The notes below the pieces were generated by a model. That model searched no databases and was not told where the DNA came from. It worked only from the letters and a program-made list of their open reading frames with translations. The translations under genes were made by a program, and so were the position numbers. DNA of 64,000 bases from Flavobacterium psychrophilum (GTDB lineage: Bacteria; Bacteroidota; Bacteroidia; Flavobacteriales; Flavobacteriaceae): the NCBI GenBank assembly GCA_945874225.1, contig CAMCFT010000008.1, forward strand, positions 62,001 to 126,000, in the 5' to 3' direction. This document shows positions 15,270 through 23,096 of the stretch, piece after piece (positions within the stretch are counted from its first letter, which is position 1; each line of letters starts with the position of its first letter).

Positions 15270-17003
15270 ATGAACAAAACTGTAAACATAAATCTAGGCG
15301 GAATGTTCTTCCATATTGACGAAGATGCATACCAAAAACTAACACGTTATTTTGATGCAATAAAACGTTCTCTTTCTAATTCATCAGGGCAAGACGAAAT
15401 CATAAAAGATATTGAAATGCGCGTTTCGGAATTATTGACTGAAAAGCAAAAAACAGACAAACACGTTGTTGCGATGAAAGATGTGGACGAAGTGATAGCC
15501 GTAATGGGTCAGCCAGAAGATTATAGAATTGACGAGGAAGGAACTGAAAATACTTCAACAGATTTTGCTTCTTCATCTAAAACTCGAAAACTGTACCGCG
15601 ATACTGAAAACGGAATGATAGGTGGTGTTCTGGCAGGACTAGGTCATTATTTTGGAATTGACAAAGTATGGTTACGAATCTTCTTTCTGATACTATTTTT
15701 TGCCTGGGGAACTGGCGTTTTAGCGTACATTATCCTTTGGATTGTGATGCCGGAAGCGAAAACAACAGCCGAAAAACTAGAAATGACTGGTGAACCTGTA
15801 ACTATTTCGAACATAGAAAAAAAAGTGCGTGAAGAATTTGAAACGGTTTCCGAAAAATTCAAAAATGCCAATTATGACGAAATGGGAAACCGTGTAAAAA
15901 CCGGTGCTGAAAAAATAGGAAGTTCTTTTGGAAATTTTATTATAGCCGTATTGAGAGCTTTCTCTAAATTTCTTGGAGTGATTTTGATTATTGCAGGACT
16001 GTTTATATTAGCTGCATTATTCATAGGTGTATTTACTCTTGGCTCGTCCTCTTTTGTTAATGTACCTTGGCAAGATTTTATTGAGGCTGGAAATTTTACG
16101 GATTACCCAGTTTGGACATTTGGATTATTGATGTTTTTTGCGGTTGGAATTCCTTTCTTTTTCTTATCATTATTAGGCTTTAAATTATTATCTCCTAACT
16201 TGAAATCTATTGGAAACATTGCAAAATACACCTTGTTGGCCATTTGGTTAATCTCTGTTTCATTAGCGATTACTATTGGAATAAAACAGGCTACAGCCTT
16301 TGCAGTTGACGGAAGAGTAGTTAAAAAAGAGACTATAAACCTGAAACCAACGGATACCCTTTATGTAAAATTCAAGCATAATGATTATTTTGCCAAAAGC
16401 ATTAATGAACATGATGATTTTAAAATCACCTTGGATTCTACAGGAAATGATGTAATCTATTCAAATAATGTCAGTTTTAAAATCTTAAAAACAGATGCGA
16501 AATTACCTTACATTCAAATTGAAAAAGAAGCAAAAGGAAAATCACTTTTCGAAGCAAAACAAAGAGCAGAAAAGATAAAATATGGCTATAAAATTGTTGG
16601 AAATCAATTAATTTTAGACAACTATTTATTGTCCGATTTAAAAGAAAAATTCCGTAATCAGGAAATTGAAATTACCTTATATTTACCTAAAGAAACTTTA
16701 TTTAAAGCGGATTCTAGTATACAGGATTACGATCGTTCTGACGATGAATATTTCAATTTACATTACAGTTCCAGCGACTATCTTTATAAAGTGGAAAATG
16801 ATCAGGTAAAATGCCTCAATTGTCCAAAAGACGAAAATGAACACAACGATGTCGATATCAATTATACACAAGACTCAACAGAAACCGACAGCATTGTTAC
16901 AACTACAGTTACTGTAAACGGAGAAGTGGTAACGGTTAATAAAACAGGTACTAAAAAAGGGTTATCAGTAGACAAAGACGGAGTAATAATCAAAACGAAA
17001 TAG
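15270..17003 (+). CDS. PspC-domain membrane protein
   Basis: 577 residues. An N-terminal cytoplasmic part (about 1-100) includes a helical region with VKDIEMRVSELL-like and VIAVMGQPEDY motifs. The PspC domain (about 107-165) starts KLYRDTENGMIGGVLAGLGHYFGIDKVWLRI and ends in a membrane helix. More membrane helices lie at about 230-255, 285-305 and 318-340. A large C-terminal extracytoplasmic domain of beta-rich type follows, with a CLNCP pair near residue 510. PspC proteins belong to envelope-stress systems. Second gene of a PadR-PspC-GIN-GIN operon with 2-base spacings. Confidence 0.9.
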   Translation: MNKTVNINLGGMFFHIDEDAYQKLTRYFDAIKRSLSNSSGQDEIIKDIEMRVSELLTEKQKTDKHVVAMKDVDEVIAVMGQPEDYRIDEEGTENTSTDFASSSKTRKLYRDTENGMIGGVLAGLGHYFGIDKVWLRIFFLILFFAWGTGVLAYIILWIVMPEAKTTAEKLEMTGEPVTISNIEKKVREEFETVSEKFKNANYDEMGNRVKTGAEKIGSSFGNFIIAVLRAFSKFLGVILIIAGLFILAALFIGVFTLGSSSFVNVPWQDFIEAGNFTDYPVWTFGLLMFFAVGIPFFFLSLLGFKLLSPNLKSIGNIAKYTLLAIWLISVSLAITIGIKQATAFAVDGRVVKKETINLKPTDTLYVKFKHNDYFAKSINEHDDFKITLDSTGNDVIYSNNVSFKILKTDAKLPYIQIEKEAKGKSLFEAKQRAEKIKYGYKIVGNQLILDNYLLSDLKEKFRNQEIEITLYLPKETLFKADSSIQDYDRSDDEYFNLHYSSSDYLYKVENDQVKCLNCPKDENEHNDVDINYTQDSTETDSIVTTTVTVNGEVVTVNKTGTKKGLSVDKDGVIIKTK

Positions 17004-17005
17004 CC

Positions 17006-17746
17006 ATGATTAAAATCATCACGATAATAACTAAATTTATTGTTGCCACCTTAATTGCATTATTATTTTCTTCTTGCAATCCTTCATTCCATTTTGGCAA
17101 TGGAATAGAAGGAAGCGGTAACATTATAACGGAAACCAGAGCTGTGAATGAAGATTTCAAAAGCATTGAAGTGAGTTATGGAATTAAAGTGAATGTAGAA
17201 CAATCTGACACTAAATCTATAGCTGTTGAAGCCGATGATAATTTGCAAAAACACATTATTACCAAAATAGAAAATGGTGTTTTGATAATTGAATCCGATA
17301 AAAACTACAATTCAACCGAAACTCCAGTTGTAAATGTAAAAATGCCAGTTATCAATGGATTGAGTGCCAGCAGCGGATCTGAAATTACAAGTTCTAATGC
17401 ATTAATAACCGAAAACATCAATGTAAAATCAAGCAGCGGAAGTCAAATAAATATTGATGTAGAAGCCGATGCTATTTCTCTGGAAAGCACCAGTGGAAGC
17501 AGTATTGAAGCAAGTGGAAAAGCATTAAAATTAGAAACTTCTTCGTCAAGTGGAAGTGAAATTAATGCCGAAAATCTAATGGCAAACGAAGTGATATCTC
17601 AAACCTCAAGCGGAAGCAGCACAGCTGTTTATCCAATTGTGAAACTGGATGCAAAAGCTTCAAGCGGAAGTTCTATAAGTTATCATAAAATCCCAAAAAC
17701 AATATCAAAAGAGGAATCTTCCGGCGGAAGCGTTGATGAACAATAA
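17006..17746 (+). CDS. Head-GIN (DUF2807) lipoprotein
   Basis: 246 residues. Signal peptide with lipobox LLFSSC (cysteine near residue 24), then a beta-helix-type domain rich in SSGS repeats (SASSGSEITSSN, SSSGSQINIDVEAD, STSGSSIEASG). The opening GSGNIITETRAVNEDFKSIEVSYGIKVNVEQ is the DUF2807 signature. The protein is exported and probably anchored in the inner or outer membrane. It starts 2 bases after the PspC gene and is likely a periplasmic partner of that envelope-stress system. Function otherwise unknown. Confidence 0.9.
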   Translation: MIKIITIITKFIVATLIALLFSSCNPSFHFGNGIEGSGNIITETRAVNEDFKSIEVSYGIKVNVEQSDTKSIAVEADDNLQKHIITKIENGVLIIESDKNYNSTETPVVNVKMPVINGLSASSGSEITSSNALITENINVKSSSGSQINIDVEADAISLESTSGSSIEASGKALKLETSSSSGSEINAENLMANEVISQTSSGSSTAVYPIVKLDAKASSGSSISYHKIPKTISKEESSGGSVDEQ

Positions 17747-17803
17747 GAAACACTTTTTGCCAAAAAAACCCAAAAATCATTCATCAAAAGTGGATGATTT
17801 TTT

Positions 17804-17811
17804 TATATTTG
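17804..17811 (+). promoter_or_regulatory. Possible internal -7 box before the second GIN gene
   Basis: TATATTTG lies 24 bases before the start codon and directly behind a hairpin (AAAAATCAT ... ATGATTTTT, 17771-17802) that could end part of the upstream transcript. No convincing -33 box was found. Confidence 0.4.
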
Positions 17812-17834
17812 TAGTATTCTTAATTCAATCAAAA

Positions 17835-18671
17835 ATGAAAAATTATTCTGTTCTCTTGCTGCTGCTTTTCGTTTCGACATTAGCCTTAGCACAAAAAAAC
17901 GAAAAAATAAAAGGCTCAAAAATAGTGACTATAGTTCAAAAGGAAATTGGCGAGTTCGACTCACTTGAAGTGAGCGACAATATTGAAGTGTATTTGGATA
18001 GAGGCGAAAAAAGCGAATTAAAAATTGAAGCCGACGATAATCTTCACGATATTATAAACATAGATTTAAGCTCCAATACACTAAGAATTAACACTTCAAA
18101 AAAAGCTATAAACTACAAAAAACTGATTGTAAGAGTTACGTATACCAATGAGTTGAAAAGGATAACCTCAAAAAATAGCGCCATCATAAATGCCATTCAG
18201 GAGATTCAACTGAATGAAATTTCGTTTAAAGCCCTCGATGATTCTAAGCTTAATTTGAATGTAAATTCAAAGAATTTTACCTTACAGACAGACAACGATT
18301 CAAAAACGGAACTCAATTTAAAATCGGAGAATGCAATAATCGAACTAAGTAAAAATTCCACATTGAATGCCTTAATTACCTCAGCTGAATTAAAATGTGA
18401 CTTATACCAAAAATCAAAAGCAAATTTGGAAGGAGATGTTACCAATGCTTTCATTCGTTTAGACAACAATGCTGAATTTACCGGAAATAATCTTATCATA
18501 AAAACCGCTGAATTAATTGCCGAAGGCTATTCGAATTGTAGTATCAATGCAAATACGAACCTAAGTATTGAAGCTGCCGGAAATTCAGATATTAAAATTT
18601 ATGGGGAACAAAAAGTCGAAATCAAGCGATTTATGGATAATGCAAGTTTGAATAAGAAACCAACGAAATAA
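17835..18671 (+). CDS. Secreted head-GIN (DUF2807) protein
   Basis: 278 residues from MKNYSVLLLLLFVSTLALAQ, a clean signal peptide. The frame is open further upstream (17733), but that part lies in a hairpin and has no homology to the family. The body follows DUF2807: FDSLEVSDNIEVYLDRGEKSELKIEADDNLHDII, then repeating short beta strands (LKALDDSKLNLNV, ENAIIELSKNSTL, AFIRLDNNAEF). No lipobox, so it should be soluble in the periplasm or secreted. Last gene of the PadR-PspC group, followed by a terminator. Confidence 0.87.
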   Translation: MKNYSVLLLLLFVSTLALAQKNEKIKGSKIVTIVQKEIGEFDSLEVSDNIEVYLDRGEKSELKIEADDNLHDIINIDLSSNTLRINTSKKAINYKKLIVRVTYTNELKRITSKNSAIINAIQEIQLNEISFKALDDSKLNLNVNSKNFTLQTDNDSKTELNLKSENAIIELSKNSTLNALITSAELKCDLYQKSKANLEGDVTNAFIRLDNNAEFTGNNLIIKTAELIAEGYSNCSINANTNLSIEAAGNSDIKIYGEQKVEIKRFMDNASLNKKPTK

Positions 18672-18679
18672 TAACAAAC

Positions 18680-18710
18680 AAAAAGTCCCAACTTAAAATT
18701 GGGACTTTTT
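18680..18710. terminator. Bidirectional terminator between GIN operon and trxB
   Basis: A perfect 12-base stem AAAAAGTCCCAA / TTGGGACTTTTT around a short loop. It serves the convergent GIN operon (plus) and trxB (minus). Confidence 0.9.
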
Positions 18711-18735
18711 TATGCAATAAATTATTTCGTCAGAA

Positions 18736-19683
18736 TTATTCTTTTGAAGCCAAATATCTTTCGGCATCCAAGGCAGCCATACAACCCGTTCCGGCAGCTG
18801 TAATAGCCTGACGATAAACGTGATCAGCAGCATCACCGGCTACAAAAACACCACTAACATTCGTTTTTGATGTTCCGGGAATATTGACAATATAACCCGT
18901 TTCATCAAGAGTAAGAAAGTCTGCGAAAATCTCCGTATTGGGTTTGTGACCAATAGCCGCAAAGAAACCAGTGGCAGGAATATCAAAAATGTCTCCAGTT
19001 GTTTTGTTTTTAGCCTTTACACCTGTAACCACCTGACCATCTCCTAAAATCTCAACGGTATCGTGGTTCATTAAAATAGTAATGTTTTCGGTTTTGCGAA
19101 CACGAGCTTCCATAATTTTTGAAGCTCTGAATTTTTCGCTACGAACTAGCATCGTAACTTTTGAACACATTTTTGATAAATAATGGGCTTCTTCACAAGC
19201 AGAATCTCCTGCTCCTACAATCACCACTTCTTGATTTCTGTAGAAAAATCCGTCACAAACAGCACAAGCGGAAACACCACCACCCATTTTTAAATAATGT
19301 TGCTCTGACTCCAATCCTAAATATTTAGCTGAAGCTCCTGTCGAAATGATTAAGGTTTCACAATGTAATTCAATGCTGTCATTAATCCATACTTTATGTA
19401 CATCACCACTAAAATCAACCTTAGTTGCCCAGCCATCTCTGATGTCAGCACCAAAACGTTGTGCTTGAGCTTGTAATTGTATCATCATTTCCGGACCGCT
19501 TACACCATCAACATAACCGGGGAAATTTTCCACTTCATTAGTTGTAGTGAGTTGACCTCCAGGTTGCATTCCTTGGTATAAAACAGGATTCATACTTGCT
19601 CTGGCAGCATAAATAGCAGCAGTATAACCTGCGGGACCGGAACCTATAATAAGACATTTAATTTTTTCGATTGTAGTAGACAT
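18736..19683 (-). CDS. trxB: Thioredoxin-disulfide reductase
   Basis: 315 residues, normal length. FAD-binding GSGPAG at 14-19, the redox pair Cys140-Ala-Val-Cys143 in SACAVCDGFFY, an NADPH-binding GAGDSACEEA, and the C-terminal FAD motif VFVAGDAADHVYRQAITAAGTGCMAA. It reduces thioredoxin with NADPH in the cytoplasm. Monocistronic, with a terminator behind it and a TACATTTG -7 box upstream. The tRNA-Pro locus is divergent from it. Confidence 0.97.
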   Translation of the reverse strand: MSTTIEKIKCLIIGSGPAGYTAAIYAARASMNPVLYQGMQPGGQLTTTNEVENFPGYVDGVSGPEMMIQLQAQAQRFGADIRDGWATKVDFSGDVHKVWINDSIELHCETLIISTGASAKYLGLESEQHYLKMGGGVSACAVCDGFFYRNQEVVIVGAGDSACEEAHYLSKMCSKVTMLVRSEKFRASKIMEARVRKTENITILMNHDTVEILGDGQVVTGVKAKNKTTGDIFDIPATGFFAAIGHKPNTEIFADFLTLDETGYIVNIPGTSKTNVSGVFVAGDAADHVYRQAITAAGTGCMAALDAERYLASKE

Positions 19684-19713
19684 AGTAGATAAATTTTTAC
19701 ATATTTATGATTG

Positions 19714-19721
19714 CAAATGTA
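19714..19721 (-). promoter_or_regulatory. Likely -7 box of trxB
   Basis: Minus-strand TACATTTG fits TANNTTTG and lies 30 bases before the trxB start codon. No TTG at the expected spacing. Confidence 0.4.
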
Positions 19722-19802
19722 TGTTTTTTATTAAAATTCTTTATCCAAAAAGACAGGACTTTTAACTATTTAAAAATAATAGTATTCATTTTAAATTATC
19801 GC

Positions 19803-19832
19803 TTGTAAAAATCAAAATTAGTTTTATATTTG
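19803..19832 (+). promoter_or_regulatory. Promoter of the tRNA-Pro/GIY-YIG locus
   Basis: TTG (19803-19805), 19 bases, TATATTTG (19825-19832): an exact match to the Bacteroidota consensus. It sits 10 bases before the first tRNA-like copy, while the intact tRNA begins 484 bases further on without a promoter of its own that I can see. Confidence 0.72.
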
Positions 19833-19842
19833 CAACCGCTTT

Positions 19843-19917
19843 CGGGGTGTAGCGTAGCTCGGTTATCGCGTCCCGCAATGGCGGGAAGGCAGCAGAGTCA
19901 AATCCTCATCTTTAATA
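19843..19917 (+). pseudogene. tRNA-Pro-like pseudo-copy 1
   Basis: The first 28 bases follow the intact tRNA-Pro (20316) almost exactly: acceptor 5' strand CGGGGTG and the full D arm. The anticodon arm is replaced by a perfect hairpin TCCCGC-AATG-GCGGGA. The 3' half is degraded (a T-loop-like AGTCAAATCC remains) and cannot pair with the acceptor strand, so no functional tRNA can form. It lies directly behind the promoter and 3 bases before the GIY-YIG gene. Confidence 0.8.
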
Positions 19918-19920
19918 ATT

Positions 19921-20163
19921 ATGTACATAGTATATATTTTATTTAGTAAAAGTTCTTTAAAATATTATACAGGTCAGACTGATAATCTTGAAAATAGGTT
20001 ACAAAGGCATAATTCAGGATTGAGTTTGTCAACTAAATCAGGAAAACCTTGGGAATTGATTTATCAAATTAAATTTCCAACACGTTCTGAAGCAATGCTT
20101 TTGGAACAAAAAATAAAAAAAAGAGGAGCTAAAAGACATCTTGAAGATGTTGGTTTCTTTTAA
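19921..20163 (+). CDS. Small GIY-YIG nuclease-domain protein
   Basis: 80 residues, the length of a lone GIY-YIG domain. Key positions are present: VYI (residues 4-6) and YTG (16-18) for the two halves of the name motif, Arg26, His30-Asn31 (RLQRHNSG), and Glu62 (LLEQKIKKR) as the metal-binding residue. It therefore looks catalytically intact. Such proteins resemble the UvrC N-terminal nuclease and homing-endonuclease domains. The gene lies exactly between two tRNA-Pro-like copies, 3 bases behind one and 2 before the next, under the tRNA promoter. No DNA-recognition domain is attached. Confidence 0.88.
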   Translation: MYIVYILFSKSSLKYYTGQTDNLENRLQRHNSGLSLSTKSGKPWELIYQIKFPTRSEAMLLEQKIKKRGAKRHLEDVGFF

Positions 20164-20165
20164 TT

Positions 20166-20240
20166 CGGGGTATAGCGTAGCTCGGTTATCGCGTCCCGCA
20201 ATGGCGAGAAGACCGCAAAGTTCTTAAATTATTGTTTATT
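20166..20240 (+). pseudogene. tRNA-Pro-like pseudo-copy 2
   Basis: 75 bases, nearly identical to copy 3. Acceptor 5' strand and D arm are tRNA-Pro-like; the anticodon arm is TCCCGC-AATG-GCGAGA with one mismatch; the T arm has decayed to GACCGCAAAGTTCTTAAAT and no 3' acceptor strand exists. Begins 2 bases after the GIY-YIG stop. Confidence 0.78.
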
Positions 20241-20315
20241 CGGGGTGTAGCGTAGCTCGGTTATCGCGTCCCGCAATGGCGGGAAGACCGCAAAGTTCTT
20301 AAATTATTGTTTATT
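20241..20315 (+). pseudogene. tRNA-Pro-like pseudo-copy 3
   Basis: 75 bases in exact head-to-tail register with copy 2 and the intact tRNA. The anticodon arm is the perfect hairpin TCCCGC-AATG-GCGGGA. The 3' half is the same decayed sequence as in copy 2, so these two arose by tandem duplication of an already altered unit. Confidence 0.78.
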
Positions 20316-20390
20316 CGGGGTGTAGCGTAGCTCGGTTATCGCGCCTGCTTTGGGAGCAGGAGGCCGCAGGTTCGAATCCTGCCACCCCGA
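20316..20390 (+). tRNA. tRNA-Pro (UGG)
   Basis: 75 bases. Acceptor stem CGGGGTG / CACCCCG with discriminator A; D arm; anticodon stem CCTGC / GCAGG with loop TTTGGGA (anticodon TGG at 20351-20353); T arm GCAGG-TTCGAAT-CCTGC. CCA is not encoded, as is common in this phylum. It is the only intact copy of the four in the array and is followed at once by a terminator. Confidence 0.96.
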
Positions 20391-20391
20391 C

Positions 20392-20423
20392 AAAAGTCGA
20401 ACAGAAATGTTCGGCTTTTTTTG
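20392..20423 (+). terminator. Terminator of the tRNA-Pro locus
   Basis: Stem AAAAGTCGAAC / GTTCGGCTTTT (with one G-T pair) around a short loop, followed by more T residues. It starts 2 bases after the tRNA. Confidence 0.85.
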
Positions 20424-20553
20424 TTTTATATGCCCTACTAAAATATGTTGACTCCAAATAAGCTTTGAATTCATAAAACTTAATAAAATATTTTTTTAAA
20501 CATTTGATTTTGTTGTTTTTAATATTATTTTTATGATTCAAAACCAGCAACTT

Positions 20554-21186
20554 ATGAATAATTCTAAAAAAATATCCCTACTATTCGCAATAATTACAAC
20601 AGTCGTGGCTTGTAAAAATAGTTCCAGCAAAACCACAGAAGATAACATCATTAAAAAGGATACTATTGAAAGTATACCTAAAATTAAATCTGTAAAACCC
20701 ACATTCTCTAAAAAGCTATCTCTGAATACTATTTCATTTGAAATCATTTTGATAGACAAACAATTATCCATTCAGCCTTCAGGTCTTTCCATTGATAACA
20801 CTAAAGTGAGTAAAGACATTGAAGGGTCAGTTACCAATGCCGAAATAGGAGATCTAAACAACGATGGATTCCCCGAAGTACTGGTGTATATCACCTCAGA
20901 CGGTAGTGGCAGTTATGGAACAGTCATTGGATATTCTGTCAATAACGGCAAATCTATGAGTGAAATTTATATGCCAAATATCGTCGATAATCCTAAAGCC
21001 AGTAAAGGATATATGGGACACGACGAATTTGCTATTGTGGAAAATTCTTTTTACCAGCGTTTTAAAACGTATAATCCAGGGGACACTAACAGCAACCCGA
21101 CGGGTAAAATACGCCAAATCCAATATAAACTCAAAGATGGGGAAAATTCGAGAGTTTTTGTAGTGGATAAAATCACTGAATATTAA
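20554..21186 (+). CDS. Lipoprotein with calcium-loop-like motif
   Basis: 210 residues from MNNSKKISLLFAIITTVVAC, a lipoprotein signal with cysteine at residue 20; an ATG seven codons upstream is less likely. The segment IGDLNNDGFPEVLVYITSDGSGSYGTVIGYS resembles one FG-GAP/VCBS blade with a DxNxDG calcium-type loop. Not recognised beyond that. The downstream gene encodes a second exported protein with a similar DLNDDGKDEYLVGL motif, and they are 24 bases apart, so they probably act together in the envelope. Confidence 0.75.
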   Translation: MNNSKKISLLFAIITTVVACKNSSSKTTEDNIIKKDTIESIPKIKSVKPTFSKKLSLNTISFEIILIDKQLSIQPSGLSIDNTKVSKDIEGSVTNAEIGDLNNDGFPEVLVYITSDGSGSYGTVIGYSVNNGKSMSEIYMPNIVDNPKASKGYMGHDEFAIVENSFYQRFKTYNPGDTNSNPTGKIRQIQYKLKDGENSRVFVVDKITEY

Positions 21187-21210
21187 AATAGAAATCCAAA
21201 ACTGTTCATT

Positions 21211-21717
21211 ATGAAAAAAATATTTATTGTGATATCAGTACTTTTTTTAGGCACAACCACTTTCAGTTTAGCTCAAACCAAACCAGTTCCAGATGCAATC
21301 ATTGGGTATTTAAAAGCCAATTACAACGATGCTTCAGAAACCAGCAGGAATTTTATTTACAATGCCATAGATCTCAATGATGATGGTAAAGACGAATATT
21401 TAGTAGGCCTAATTGGCGGCGATTGGTGCGGTTCTGGTGGCTGTACAATGTTAATTTTAGACAGAAACTTTAAATTAAACACCCGAATGACCGTGGTAGA
21501 ATATCCAGTTTATATAGGTGCTCCTGGTGGCAAAGAAGTAACCAAAGGCTATTTCAACATTTATATCCAAAACAGAGACGGCAGTGTGGCTAAAATGACC
21601 TGGAACGGAAAAAAATACCCTACCAATCCGTCAGTGGCTCCAAAAACAGATAAAAAAATCATTGAAGGAAAATACAAATTCCTGAATAGTACTGCGCAAG
21701 AGCAACTAAGTTTCTAA
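21211..21717 (+). CDS. Secreted hypothetical protein with DxNxDG motif
   Basis: 168 residues. Signal peptide MKKIFIVISVLFLGTTTFSLAQ, then a small domain with AIDLNDDGKDEYLVGLIGG, a close Cys pair (DWCGSGGCTMLIL) that could form a disulfide, and a beta-rich C-terminus. It shares the DLNxDGxxE motif with the preceding lipoprotein and probably its transcript. Role unknown; periplasmic or secreted. Confidence 0.75.
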   Translation: MKKIFIVISVLFLGTTTFSLAQTKPVPDAIIGYLKANYNDASETSRNFIYNAIDLNDDGKDEYLVGLIGGDWCGSGGCTMLILDRNFKLNTRMTVVEYPVYIGAPGGKEVTKGYFNIYIQNRDGSVAKMTWNGKKYPTNPSVAPKTDKKIIEGKYKFLNSTAQEQLSF

Positions 21718-21855
21718 GTAAAAAAGAGACAATATATTCCCAGTCTGCTCATTGTATTATACTCTATTTCTGAATTTGGGATTTCAAGAATCAATTCCAA
21801 TTAAAAACTTCAACGGGATTGTTGAATTAATCCTAAATCTAAAAAGATAAATCCC

Positions 21856-21863
21856 TATTTTTG
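21856..21863 (+). promoter_or_regulatory. Likely -7 box of udk
   Basis: TATTTTTG fits TANNTTTG, 28 bases before the udk start codon. No TTG at the usual -33 spacing. Confidence 0.4.
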
Positions 21864-21891
21864 TTCCTACAATAACATAAAAAACGAATTT

Positions 21892-22500
21892 ATGCTAATA
21901 ATAGGAATTGCAGGCGGAACAGGAAGCGGAAAAACAACCGTAGTTCATCAGATCATGAATGAATTGCCCCATACCGAAGTGGGGATTATTGCTCAGGATT
22001 CCTACTACAAAGCATCCACAAACGAGAGTTACGAAGAACGTTCAAAAACCAACTTTGACCATCCCAGAGCTATTGATTTCGATTTATTGGTCACACATCT
22101 TAAGGAACTCAAAGAAGGAAAAACAATCAACCAGCCCGTTTATTCCTTTGCCACCCACAACAGAACCGACGATACCATACTGACACATCCGCGAAAAGTA
22201 ATGATAGTCGAAGGAATTCTCATTCTTTCCAATCCCGAACTTCGTGATTTATTTGACATCAAAATATTCGTTCACGCCGATTCAGACGAACGATTAATTC
22301 GAAGGTTAAAAAGAGATATAGCAGAACGCGGCCGCGATATGGAGGAAGTATTAACACGCTACCAAACCACTTTAAAACCCATGCACCAGCAGTTCATCGA
22401 GTCCACAAAAGCATTTGCCGATATCATCATCCCAAACGACAAATACAACACCGTCGCCATCGATGTGGTTCGTGCCGTAATAAATCAAAGAATTCTATAA
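21892..22500 (+). CDS. udk: Uridine kinase
   Basis: 202 residues, normal length. Walker A GGTGSGKTT (8-16), the substrate-binding AQDSYYK, NFDHPRAIDFDLL and PVYSFATHNRT segments, and the lid RRLKRDIAERGRD are all present. It phosphorylates uridine and cytidine in pyrimidine salvage in the cytoplasm. The ftsB-like gene lies 169 bases downstream on the same strand, separated by a dispersed repeat. Confidence 0.95.
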   Translation: MLIIGIAGGTGSGKTTVVHQIMNELPHTEVGIIAQDSYYKASTNESYEERSKTNFDHPRAIDFDLLVTHLKELKEGKTINQPVYSFATHNRTDDTILTHPRKVMIVEGILILSNPELRDLFDIKIFVHADSDERLIRRLKRDIAERGRDMEEVLTRYQTTLKPMHQQFIESTKAFADIIIPNDKYNTVAIDVVRAVINQRIL

Positions 22501-22531
22501 ATATATTGTAACTTTATAACATTAATTATTT

Positions 22532-22625
22532 GGAGCTATTTCCCGCTATCCGTTACAATCCACGCTGATTGCTTCGTGCCTCGCAATGACAGCGTGGGAT
22601 TTTCACTGCTATCTGGGCTAGGGCA
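22532..22625 (-). repeat. Dispersed repeat with inverted ends (copy 2)
   Basis: Reverse-complement copy of 8967-9058, about 85% identical by eye over 92 bases. The core termini ATCCACGCT and AGCGTGGGAT are inverted repeats. It fills the spacer between udk and the ftsB-like gene. Confidence 0.75.
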
Positions 22626-22669
22626 TTGGATTTAAAATCGAAATTCTGCAATAAACAACAACAGATTAA

Positions 22670-23002
22670 ATGAATAATTCATATAAAGACAAACCTTGGT
22701 TCAAATTCTTAAGTAACAAATACGTTTGGGTATTGTTATTCTTTTTGACCTGGATGATATTTTTGGATAACTATTCCTATTTCGATCATCGCTTTTTAGA
22801 CAAACAAATCGATGAACTCGAAGACAACGCAACGTACTACCAACAGGAAATCAGAAAAGACAAGGAAAACATCCGGCAGCTCAAAAATCCAGACCAGACA
22901 GAAAAATATGCCCGCGAAAAATACTATATGAAAAAAGATAGTGAAGACATTTATATTATCCAATTCGAAGGGGACACCATCGAAAAGGACATTAAGAAAT
23001 AG
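22670..23002 (+). CDS. FtsB/DivIC-type cell-division protein
   Basis: 110 residues with one membrane helix (about residues 18-33, VWVLLFFLTWMIFL) and a periplasmic coiled coil (DKQIDELEDNATYYQQEIRKDKENIRQLKNP) followed by the conserved EKYAREKYYMKKDSEDIYII. This is the septum formation initiator pattern; the protein would join FtsL and FtsQ at the divisome. The udk-ftsB-mutA-scpA order is one I associate with Flavobacterium-type genomes. No strong promoter seen. Confidence 0.9.
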   Translation: MNNSYKDKPWFKFLSNKYVWVLLFFLTWMIFLDNYSYFDHRFLDKQIDELEDNATYYQQEIRKDKENIRQLKNPDQTEKYAREKYYMKKDSEDIYIIQFEGDTIEKDIKK

Positions 23003-23096
23003 ATTTCTGAAATTTGATTAACGATTTCAGATTTATGATTGAAACCATTTATTAATTTTAATCCATCTCGACTCCCTTAAGGATGGAATTACAAAT

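Noticed and set aside
19921..20163. GIY-YIG gene as a UvrC fragment
   Set aside because: The ORF ends cleanly after one domain with all catalytic positions, and no other UvrC part is near.
20311..20550. Minus-strand ORF of 79 codons
   Set aside because: It is the antisense translation of the tRNA-Pro gene and its flanks, a well-known false ORF.
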